A DNA stretch of 64,000 bases from Phycomyces nitens. Lineage: Eukaryota; Mucoromycota; Mucoromycetes; Mucorales; Phycomycetaceae. The translations under genes were made by a program, and so were the position numbers. This document shows positions 46,206 through 57,385 of this stretch, piece after piece (the stretch's first letter is position 1; every line of letters begins with the position of its first letter). The stretch spans positions 186,001-250,000 of the forward strand of contig JAHRBC010000005.1 of the NCBI GenBank assembly GCA_022702545.1, in the 5' to 3' direction. The notes under the pieces were generated by a model, which saw nothing but the letters and a program-made list of their open reading frames with translations, was not told the origin of the DNA and ran no database searches.

Positions 46206-47809
46206 TACTATAAGTTAGAGCTTTTTGTTGCTCATCTATTCTCAATTTAATATTAATATAATATTTCTACTGTTTGATATAGGTTTACACCACTAGGAAT
46301 GAGCAATGATCCTTCATCTAAGAGAAACAGACTAAGTCTTTAATATTCTTTAGGCTGCTCTTATTGGTTCTCTCATATTTTTAGTATATGTTTTAGCGCA
46401 CTTTTTCTTTTCCTCTTTTCCTTTAGCTGTTTTATCTTTGCTTTGGTCCTCTCCTTTGAAATAAAATCGAATAACTCTCCATCACGTAAGATTGCCACCT
46501 TAATAAATGCCCGATTGGCATCTTGTATACCACATCTTCAGCTCTGTTGTTTTTAATCTAGGAATGAAACACACATCTCGCCCTTTTTCAAGCACCAAAA
46601 AAAATGAAATTTTTTTATAGCTGTATTACGCCGAGGTTAGTTTATATTTCTTTTCTTTTCTTTGCTCTACTTTTTTGAAATAAAACTAAATGACCCTCCC
46701 TTATGTAAGGTTGTCAATTACATAAACATCCGATTGGAATCTTGTATACCACATCTTCAGCTCTGCTATCTTTAATCAAGGAATGAAACACTCATCTCAT
46801 AATTTTTCAGACACTAAAAAAAGGTGAAAATTTTTTACAGCTATATTATACTAAAGTTTGTCGTTCCCCACCTCCCCACCTGGGAATCTCTGTAGAATAT
46901 GCATATTGTTTTCTTAATGATGTACTCATTCTGCCAACTACCATTATATTCGAATTAGTTTTAAATCTTATGAGCTGACTTTACAGCAATATATTTTCTA
47001 TGGTAAGAATATTATAATATGTTTACACTCTTTAATTAATCATATTGCGCATTCTCTATTCTCCTTCTACTGCATCTAGTATTTACATCTGTACATTTCA
47101 TATAGTGGCATTAATTCAAGAGATGCTTGGTATACCAATTAACAAGCACAATATATACTGGTATGCTATCCAAAACAATATGCTTGGTTTATTTGATCGC
47201 TTCATTCTCTGACCACAATATCTTTATAGCAATTGATGAAGACCAAAGGCCTTCCAAGTCATGACAGTGATTCACAACAAGATGCTCGGCACGCTGATTT
47301 ACAAGCACAATATATACTGGTATGCTACCCAAAACAATATATTCGGTTTATTTGATTGCTTCATTCTCTGACCACAATATTTTTATAGCAATCGATGAAG
47401 ACCAAAGGCCATCCAAGTCATAACAACATGTTGTTGGCATCGTGTATAGATTGAGTAAAAGGTTTGTACCATATACGTTTTATAATATTAAATAGTATTT
47501 GCTTTTGGTATGTTTCTATATTATTATTATATATATTTTAATATTATTTGAAATAAATCGAAATTATAATAAAAAATAAACCATTATTTCAAATAAATGG
47601 CAGTAAAAAAAGAATGGGTGCTAGTATATAAAGAAACAATTTTGGTTGGATAAAAAAACGGTAGCTGTGCCTATTCCTGCCTCATAACTACCCTTTTTTT
47701 TCACACTAAAAAAACGGTAACAGCTACCGAAATCGCCTTATACAGAGTCTTTACTACCGTTTTTTTTGGTGGGAAAAAACGGTAGTAATGCTACCAAAAC
47801 GGTAGTTAG

Positions 47810-50616
47810 CTACCGTTTTTTCCGCCGTAGTGCTTGGCCTTGATCACACCAAAGAGCGTATTCAATGATGGTGTAAACACCATTTGTACTGTCAAACTTG
47901 GCGACCTCTCCAATAAACAGGTTGTTGCTGCTGTTTTTAAAGATGCCAGTGGATCCAACCTTCATCGTTTTCTCATTGTCATCATTGTCAGCAAAGTCTC
48001 TTATTGTCAAGCCAAAGGAAGCAGAATTTCCAAGAACTTTGTGAGAAGCTTTGACAGGATTGACAATGTCTGCCACCGACCAAGAACCACCACTCAGGAT
48101 ATGATAAGCCATCATTCTTTTTGCAAAAGCAACAGCAACATCTTTAGAAGGATTATGTCTATTCGTCCGGAAAAGACACTCTCTGATAAACTTATTGAAT
48201 TGCTCACCCTTTTCTGTTTCGTAGAAAATTGGGGAGCCAAAACGATAAATGTCATCGACAAGATGATGCATAATATGCATTTTGCTGGAATTATAGATGC
48301 TGTGACCTGATCTTGTTGGACGTTTCTGTTTGATGAAGGCATTATGATATAACACGGAAAGACGAAGATCATTGTATGTCGATGCAATTTGTCTCAGGTA
48401 CAGATTTGAGTTGGACTTGATTCTACTGACATAGGAAAGCGAAGCCAACTTGCCCAGGTTTTCAAAACATGCTTTTATCAGCATGATTCCTTCATCAGGT
48501 CTAATCTCTCCAGAGTCAATCAATTGATTCAACAAAATTGGAATTTGCTGGATAAGAATTTTGTAGTCTCTGCCCAAGAAAGAACCGTGTAAGCGAAGAG
48601 AGGAACGAAGTCTTCTTGAGAAACCATTTGAAATATATCCATGGAGTCTTGATTCGAGGATACTTTTCTCGGCAGGTTTCAAATGATCTCCAAGCAGACA
48701 TTTCACTAAAGCTTTGCCTACACCAAGCATGATTGTATGAAGAAGCTCAATGGGGCAGTCCTTCATTGTATCAAAAGACTTTAGCTTCAGCAAAGCTTGG
48801 CCGCCAACAAGTTTATACCCTGCCTCAGCATCGACCAACAACGTCTTATCTCCACCGGAAGCCACATACTGAGCATGCATTTGAGCAACAACATCTTCAG
48901 ATCTTGGAGCACAATGATAGTCGCTACCATCTACTGTTCCCAGTGTCTTCAGCTCCCAAACACACTTGCGACAAGGCATCTTCGATATCGCACCGCGACT
49001 TGAGGCAATTTCCGAGTGGCGAGCATTATCAGCAGTGATAAACTGTAGTGGAGCAACAATGATGACACCCTCACTACTAGGCAAAAACATTTCAACTCCT
49101 TTTTCCAACAAAACAAGATCATCGACAATTGCAGGGAGCATCTGCATTGCGGACAGCAAATGATCGGTACATATGAATGCAGTGTTTTGGAGGGCATGCC
49201 TTTCGGAAAGAGGTAAGGCAGCAGGAACCATGATCCAACTATCAAACTTGTTGTGCTTTTTGGTTCGGTTTCCACTCATATCATCAGTAAAGAAATTCAA
49301 AGGAATTACTTTCATGGGCATAAATTTACGAGTGGGAGACAGAGAAGGACGTTTGAGTGGGTTTGGCATGGTGATTTTACTCATAATGGTGGTAGATATG
49401 GCATGAAGATCAGGATTACCAAGAACATTACTTTCAAAGTTCAAGGACAATGTTTCAGGACAATTGCAAACAATGCTTGAAATTTTCCCAGTTTAGACAG
49501 AAGTTTTCTCAGGCATATTGTGGAGGTAGAGCATATTATTGACAGTGACAACTTGATAACCCTCAGCCATAATGGTTGAATGATTCAGTATATAGAATCT
49601 GTCCACAATCATTTGCATTTGACCAGCCTCGACAAGATCACTGACCCAGATATCTTTCACCATACTATTCATCTGAATAGACACCATTGGATGCTGAAAC
49701 AAGCTTTCAGTTTTCCATTTCTGTGACTGGTAGCTATCCACAAGCTCACCTTCAGTATGATCAGGAAGTTTTGACAGATGATCAGTGACTGAAGGGTTCG
49801 CAACCAACAACTTCAGCACCTCGGAAGGAGGATTCATATGGAAAGTCAAGGTTTGTTCAACTTCTTGACCATTGACAGTTTTTTGAACCTTAACCTTGTG
49901 CTCTGTCTGTTTTAGCAAGGGAATCTGGTTCTTCGTTCTTCTCTTATCATCAAAGTTGAATATAGAATCAGCTGCAGGTACTTTTGCTTCAGGATAATCA
50001 ACCTTGGCTTTCATAACATCATTGAGAAGCTTTATGATGTTTTCATCAAACTTTGCGAGATGTCTCCTCCAGATCAATAGTAGAATTGATACACCAATTG
50101 GTGTATCTTGTCTCTGAAAGGAAAAAACTCTCCATTGGCAAAAATTGGTGTTTGATCCTCAATCTCGTCAGCTACTGCTTCAGGTTCATTACCAACATAT
50201 TCCGTGAATGTAACGTTTTCATCCAAAAGTTCATCTTCATCCTCTTCCTCATCCACAGAATTGCGATATCTGGCCTCGTCGTTTTCATGGAACACCATGT
50301 CACTGAGATTGACAGGAACAGGGTCAACTGAGGCAGAGGAGGAGATATCTACCAATGGTTGTTCATTATTGAAAAAGTTGTTGTTTGGTGTCATGAGTGT
50401 TCTGAACTTCAGGGTGGAGGACTGGCCGGTCTCTGTAGATCTATGGGTTGTTTTCTTATGACGTCCAAGATCACTTGGGTATCGGAAGCGCTTGCCACAA
50501 TTGTTCAATTCACAAACGTGCTTTTTAGCAACGTTTTCGGTCTGGTAAATTGGCTGTTCATTGTTCAGGGAAGTAAATAAGGTACAAAACTGATTTGTCT
50601 TTGGACGATTTGTCAA
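47810..50616 (-). pseudogene. C2H2 zinc-finger Tnp2-like (Plavaka-type) transposase, broken
   Basis: Read on the minus strand, the start at 50616 opens a protein with a C2H2 finger (CELNNCGKRF, then H-x4-H; residues about 35-58), an acidic linker, and FPFRDKIHQLVYQFYY. A frameshift near 50085 follows, after which the frame resumes at LIWRRHLAKFDE. A TAA at 49493-49495 is the second lesion; the same frame then runs to 47833. Transposase-like features are TADNARHSE, MPCRKCVWEL and PIELLHTIMLGVGKALVK, the counterpart of DPMHNLFLG in gene A. The last residues before the stop are encoded by the D4 terminus, so the true C-terminus is lost. Assignment to the Plavaka/CACTA-like group of fungal transposases is from motif resemblance. 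Confidence 0.8.
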
Positions 50617-50733
50617 TTTAATTTATACCATAAATTTGAACCGCAGCAATCTTTCTAGCAGGTTCTTTATTTATTTATTTTTTATTTATTTTTTTATTTC
50701 TTTTCTTTTCTTTCTGCTTCTTCAACATTTTTT

Positions 50734-51351
50734 ATGGTAAGTGATTTTCGTTTGACCCCTACTTTGTAACAAATTATATATAACAAAGCTTCTTTTTCTG
50801 TCTCTATTAAATAGACTACTTGAGCCTGCTTTATGTTGCTGTAAGATATTCAAGTCTGCACTGTGCTCAACTAAAAACTAAATGAATGTCTTCTTTTATA
50901 ATAGGCATTTCGTTTACAGTTTGAGATAGCAGTAGCTCATTCAATGTACAAGGCCCATCTATTGCCCATCCTCTTTGTTTAAGGTGTGTATAAGACTCCT
51001 ATATATCTAGCAACAAATATAATGACGCGTTTTTAAAGAGTTGCTGCGTAAAATATTATAAGATATAAAATTAAACACTTTATTCCCTATGTATTCTTGT
51101 TGATTATTAACTTTCATACTTCTTTTGTTAGATAAAATCAACTGTGAACAATATGTATGGTAAGGTAGTGTGTACATTATCATCTATCTATTCGAGTTTT
51201 GTTTGCTAATTATCATTAGTTAGGTTTGTATATACTATCTTGTCCAGACATTCTATCAAATAATGGATACCGCTCTCCTGCCTTTTGGGTCAGACTTATT
51301 TGATTCTGCACTCATTCATATCATCTTGAAAGAGCATCAAGCAACTGACAA
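50734..51351 (+). other. Candidate micro-exon unit upstream of the zinc-finger transposase
   Basis: The same layout as gene C of the E elements: an ATG at 50734-50736 directly before a GTAAGT donor, an acceptor at 50814, further exons near 50906-50988, 51132-51160 and 51224-51350, and strong donors (GTAAGG, GTAGGA). It diverges from the transposase start at 50616. The first spliced frame stops after three codons, so a peptide from that ATG is not supported. Confidence 0.35.
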
Positions 51352-51399
51352 GGTAGGAATGCCCTCATTGCATCATTTTATGAAAGAAACCCCTGGCCC

Positions 51400-51844
51400 A
51401 AAGCTATGAGAATTTTATCCAATAAAAATCATTTGTAAACCTATAAATCTATCCAATGAATGCTGTCTATAATTCGTACTATCAATAATTTTTGCATTTT
51501 GATTTGCAATTTTGATTTTTTTGGAAAAAATATCTCTCCCGATAATTACTATATTAAGAATAATCAAAAAATACGAGTTTTGAAAACCCGAAAATAATCC
51601 TTGTTGGTGAAATTCTATCCAATGAGAACTGTTATAAACTGTATTATTAATGCTTTATTTCTGCATTGTTATTGGCTGTTGAGATTAAATAGGTGCAAAA
51701 AACTCTCCCGAAAATTACTATATATGGATGTCCAAAAAGAAATGAGCTTTTAAAACCCGAAATACTCCTTGGGTATGTATAATCAAAATCAAAAAACGCG
51801 GAGTTTAAATCTGACTTTTAAAACCCCATCAACCTTTAGAGATC
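51400..51844. repeat. Degenerate tandem repeat, about 200 bp, two units
   Basis: Unit 1 (about 51410-51604) and unit 2 (about 51608-51772) share TATCCAATRARAA near their starts, then CTCTCCCGAWAATTACTATAT, a run ending AAAACCCGAAA and a TCCTTG end. A partial third unit follows to about 51840. It may be the terminal region of the zinc-finger Tnp2 element. No gene is seen. Confidence 0.6.
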
Positions 51845-51931
51845 CAGCTCTGCTATCATTAATCAAGGAATGAAACACTCATCTCATAATTTTTCAGACA
51901 CTAAAAAAAGGTGAAAATTTTTTACAGCTAT
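51845..51931 (+). mobile_element. D5 fragment, left piece
   Basis: 87 bp match D4 at about 46758-46844 (CTCTGCTATC through AATTTTTCAGACACTAAA to TTTTTTACAGCTAT). The match resumes at 60501 after E5, so both pieces are one D-type fragment split by E5. Confidence 0.85.
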
Positions 51932-53447
51932 CACTGGAAAAATATATGCAAATCATGGAAATAACAGGTGTTGGTTATTGGGATATTATGTAACATAATA
52001 ATGCTTGACAGCATAATATTATAGAATGCCTAGCTGACATAATATTGGATTTTTGCCCAAATGGTATTGATTACTTTGTCATTATGAAAGGGAGCTTAGG
52101 TACATTATCTGTGTGCGAACCTTAATTGAAAGCCAAGTATCTGTAAAATTACAAATATAGACTACTAAAAACCCCATTTATAAACCACCTGGATTCAAGA
52201 GGGCTGTTATTTTCTCAATTCTAGGTGGTTTTGGCTGCCTATTGATTCATTCTATTGGATCAATTGCTTCAACAACACCTGGTATTGATCAGATTTTTAA
52301 AAAAACACATTTGATATTGATTTTGTTTTGGTAGGATATAATAATTTTGTATATTTTATTATAATATTTTTATTTGTAAAAGCACTAGTAATAATATAAT
52401 CTCTTGCTCTGGACTACATGGTCTTAATCTAATAATACGTATAATGGTTCTTGCAGACCATATTTTATTTCCTACCTGAAAAACATGGATTCTGATTATA
52501 TTTACCTGACCAAGTTTTATAGTCTAGCAATTGAATAAAAGAGCGCATTTTAGAATTTTTGTTATAGCATTTGATAGAATTGAAAGGCAAGGTACTTACT
52601 TGGCAATCGGGTATTTCATTAAATGAAAGAAACAAGAGTATACTGATATAAACAAGCCAGTATATATTCATATGCTTATAATAACGGATACATTTGGGCA
52701 TGGATATACTATAATTAATATTAGAAAAATATTTTTAACAAGAGAAATAACTCAAAATACATACCTTTGGCAGTTGAATAAATGGATATTGGGTTTACTA
52801 AGAGTATACAATGTAAACTGTAATTATGTTAGAGCAATGTATTTTTTATAAATGAGAAAGTAAAGAAAGGAAGAAATACATACATGGGTGCAATAATAGC
52901 TTTTTTGATAAACATGGATTATAAAATGATATCATGGCAAGTCGCAGCTATTTGAAAATATTATGATAAGAGACATGACCGTGTAAAGAATATGATTGAT
53001 AGTAATTACCTTTTGTATAAAAGAAATCTGATGTTTGGTACCCTATGTGTATATAATGTAAGATGTGAGAATTTTAGGTGATATACTTACATAGTGTTAA
53101 AGAGCAGAAAAGGAATAAAAGAATAGAAAATAAAAATAATTATTAAAATATCTATGCCCCCTGAAATACGCATGGTCATTCTCTCTTGCTTTGAAATCGG
53201 AGAGTCATGTTAATTATACATTGAAAGTGCCCAAGAAAAAGGTTTTGGTCTATATATTAATAGGAATTTGACTCCGTCATGGTTTATAGACAAAGTATAA
53301 TAGAGTCTTTTATATTCTTATTAATATCTATATATACTTCTTTACTCTTTCAATAAAGCTAACCATCATCTTCTTTATCATGTAAGTTCATAATGGGCTA
53401 TCAAAATACATTATATATACTAATTTATTTATTGAATAATTAAGAAA

Positions 53448-54634
53448 ATGGCACCAAGAATCAATACCGCCAGAAATGCATCTGCAAATGGATCAATGTC
53501 CAGACCATTGATCAATACTGTCACCAATGGCCGTGTAGGACCTGTTCGTCCTTCTCTTGCTCCTAGACAAGATATTGTTAGAGTTTCCAGAGAGGAATTT
53601 GATAACATTGTCAACCTCTTGTCCACCTTGGACAAAAAATGACAACCATGTGCAATGATGTCGGCACACTCAAGGATAGTGGAAGCAAGATGATGACTTC
53701 CGTGGATGGTCTTGTCTTCGATGTAATGAAGAGACAAGAATCTCCTCAGTTGGCCGGTCCACAGGCTATCCAGAGTGATAATTTTGAGATCCAACTGCGA
53801 GATGTTGTTGGCAACAGCAGAAACCCAAAGATCTCGGTAAATATTAAAAGTAAACACTGCTTGAATCATTATTAATCAATATAAACTAGAAACTCATTCG
53901 TGATCGCCTCAGAAACATGAATCTCAACACTGATGATCCCCAAAAAATAAGTGAGAATGACGCAAAGATGACTTGGGATGTCAGTGTTGGGTTATCTGAT
54001 GAAGTCAACAAGAATGTGGCAGATGACTTGTTGGTGTATCTGCGTGGCCAGAGTGAGTCTGCCTTTGTTCCGACAAAAGAACTATGTGGTATGATAGTTA
54101 ACAACTATTACAACTGCATGGCCAACAGCAAGCTCTCGTTGGAAGGCAAACTAGCCAAAAAAGAGGCAAACAGAAGAGGCAATCGCAAGACAGACGTAGG
54201 TGGCTCTATAAAAAATAAGAGAAACATAAATATATTTATCATTATATTTTTTAGCTCTTCAAGAGACGGAAGAGAACATTTGCCAAACACAAGGCCGCCT
54301 CAATCGAAAAGTTTGGGAGAGACTACAGTGGCGTCTTTTATAGAGATGTCATGTCTGATGACGAAAGTGATACAGACACAACTGTAACAGTGCTTCGCCC
54401 AAGCTGGCGAAGTGATGAGGTAGCTATAACATATATTTCCACTTTTATTATATGTTTAACAAAGAAAATATTTGGATAGTTGAATGAGTTCTTTGACTTT
54501 CTCAATACTCTTGCAATAAGTGATTTGGGAAAGAGAGCAGGCCAGCTGAAGGCTCGCCATCACGTAGTTGTATCAAAAGCAATTCCTCGTGGCTTAGTAG
54601 CCAAAATGCCCGCGTGGACAAAACGTGAATAAAT
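53448..54634 (+). pseudogene. E5 gene B: accessory protein with a 1-bp frameshift
   Basis: It is the mirror of E2 gene B with the same exon pattern. The A-tract at 53634-53639 has six A instead of seven, which closes the frame after LLSTLDKK at 53642. The downstream frame continues from 53639 unbroken. Exon 2 (53891-54196), exon 3 (54256-54420) and exon 4 to 54633 look undamaged. The same six-A form occurs in E0. Confidence 0.85.
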
Positions 54635-57385
54635 AATTACTTGCATCTCTCATTCCTATACTTTCATTAATATTGTTTTGAATACACAAGTATTGTATGT
54701 TTTATATAAGATAGTGAAAGATAATAATAATAATAGAAAAAAAGAAAAAGAAGTCTAAGCATAAAGCTTTCTAGGCAAGGGAATGACAAGAACTTTGGCT
54801 GCGCCACGACCAGAAGCTTGATTGCCGATTGCAATTGGTGAAAGGATACGATGAACAGGCAAAATGTTATCGTAGTTATACTTTTGGAAAGTCGGCTTAT
54901 ACAGCTCAATACCCTGGTTGATTCTTGGTTGATGGTAAGGGATTTCATACCACTCAACAAAAGCAAAAACATGCTGGGGATTAAGGCGTGCAAGAAAGTT
55001 GGCAGGAGTAGGGGTTGGCGAAAAATTGTGGACAAAAAGATATTTAATACGACCAGCGTATATCTCCCCAGAATCACCATTTTTCTCAATATACATTGCC
55101 TGGATGTATGAACCTCTTCCGTTTGCCCCCTCACTGCCTTTATAGACTTGTCCAAGAAGATTTATCAAGGTAAACTTCTGGATCCTGTCATTGACAAAGT
55201 GTGCATTTCTAATCATGTTTTTGCACTGCAAAGATCGTCATCGGCATACTCCATCTTGTAGTACTTCAGCAGGCAGTCATACTCAAGTTTTCTCATCGTT
55301 GTTGGTGCTTTCAAAACCAATGGCAAGGCAGATGGCGGAAGGGGCTCATTGCCAAACGTTTGCTTTGTTGGATTCATTGCTGATTCCAAAAAGGCAGGGA
55401 GAGAGAAGATTGACAGCCTATTTTGCTGAGGCACAAACACAGTGGCGGGAGACAGTCTGTTAAACAGATCAAGATGACTTGGGCTGGTGATGGTGGCAAG
55501 ATGAGCTTGGTAAAAGTCGCCTTTGGAACCACTTTGAACGAACTTATTCATGTATGTCTTTTCAAAACCAGCTTTACGATTGGTGTTGAAGCCTTTGACA
55601 AGTCCATTGTATCGTTCAAAGCTGAACAGCCAATATCCATAAATGGGCCCAAAATCGTTAATTGTCTCTTTTAAATGGAGGTGAAGGTGCATGTTTGGAG
55701 ACAGGACGTCATGCTCGTACAATTCTTCACAACCACCGCAGAATCTCTCCAGACTACCATGAGCAAGCTCAATCTCTTCTTCAGTTATTGTTGGTTTTGT
55801 CAATAACCGGCAGGCATCAACAAACTCGATCCAGTTGGCGAACAGATCATCTTCTAGCCGTCCCTTCAATACAACAGGTGAGTAAATTAAGCACCATGAT
55901 TTCCATTCATCTGCCTTCATGAATGGAAATCCCTTTGCAATTTTGGTGGTGAGGCTGGCGTATTCTGAAGGCAATGTAATAGTGTTCGCCTCAACCTGCA
56001 TCTCACAAAGATCATTGTCATCGAGATGACCACACAGGATCCACTTTTCCATCATGCGCTTGGCCGTTCCAAGGAAAAGATTGTGCATTGGGTCCACAAT
56101 TGTTGCCCTGACTGGTTCAAAATAGGCAAGTCTGTGAAGCTCGGACCACCGCACTCCATTCTCAACTTCCAGCTGCTTTCTCTCCACCAAAGTTCTTGCA
56201 TTTTTCCACATGGTGGCATGCCGGCGGTTCTCCTCTTTTGTACGGCCAACCCACTCTGAAGAGTTGAACCCAGAATAGTCAACGATCGAAGTCCCTTCAA
56301 AACGGAAAAGTGCCGATTGCACTTATGACATGCATTTCTGCTGTTGTGGGAAGTGAAGCCACAGGTCTTTCTTGCAGCAGGTATGTCGCATGCAACCATC
56401 AGGAGAGCAGCACGAACCAAAGCACCAGAACGACTGTATGTATCAATACTGATACCAGTGTACAGCTCCTTGAGCTCATTAACAAGGGGGCGCAGGTAGT
56501 TGTTGATTTCGGCTGTGCTTGCTTCTTTGGGACCTGGCATGAGCCCAACGAGAATCACGTTTTCCATCTTATTGCGCTCGTCTCTTGGCAAATTGTTGAT
56601 GGTAAGATATATCGCACCACAAGAATAAGTTACCCCATCGAAAGGCTGGAACCAATCGATGTTAAGAGTCAACAACAACGATCTCTCTCTGGCAACAAAC
56701 TGCATGCCATCCTCATCCACAAACTCCTTCCACATCTTTCCATCGTAAACATCAAACATGGTGCCAGGAACCTTTGGACCACGATTCCACATGTTGATGG
56801 CAGTTTCGAAATTGGGTCGCTTGAAAAGTTTTGCCAAGGCTGTTTTCAACGAGTTGTAGACAAAAGTGCGCTTTGCAGTCAATCCATTACTAATTCCAGA
56901 CTTAAACAGACTGTTTCCACATTCGTTCTGGCGGCCAAGTTTCTTTCCAGTACAACAAGTAGGTACTTCACTATTGCTTTTATACAGAGTGTGACAATCA
57001 CTGCATGCAACAAATGTTGACACACCACTTGTCATAGCACTGTATCCAGTCATCTTCTTTAAACCGGGAATACTCGTTGGGAGTCTGAAGCTTTCCCCAT
57101 AGTGCTCAAGGATTGCATTAATGAAAGAGATCAATATCACGGCACCCTCATCAACAACAAAGGAAGAAATGAACATGACAAGGAAGATGGCTATCAATCT
57201 ATGCCATGGATCTTCAGGAAGATTGGCTGAACTCTCTGTGAGTATTAATGATAATTAAATATTAATATCTTTCTTTATTCAAAGGTACTATCAACATTTT
57301 TGTTTATTGCTGACCTTCACTCTGCTCGGCCTCTTCTTCCTCAGCATCTTCATCAGACGATTCATGCTCAGATGAATATTCTTCA

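Larger units (their letters stand above)
44211..47832 (+). mobile_element. D4: CACTA element with both CACTACGGCGG termini
   Basis: The left end CACTACGGCGGAA and the right end TTCCGCCGTAGTG form a 13-bp TIR. The left flank is TTA and the right flank is CTT, so no TSD is visible. The right end lies inside the zinc-finger Tnp2 pseudogene. It holds a gene remnant but no transposase core. It sits head-to-head against D2 and forms a large palindrome of about 2.9-kb arms with it. Confidence 0.82.

Noticed and set aside
49450..49493. An intron joining the two parts of the zinc-finger transposase at the TAA
   Set aside because: Both parts are in the same frame with coding-like sequence between them and no convincing GT-AG pair, so a simple stop is more likely.
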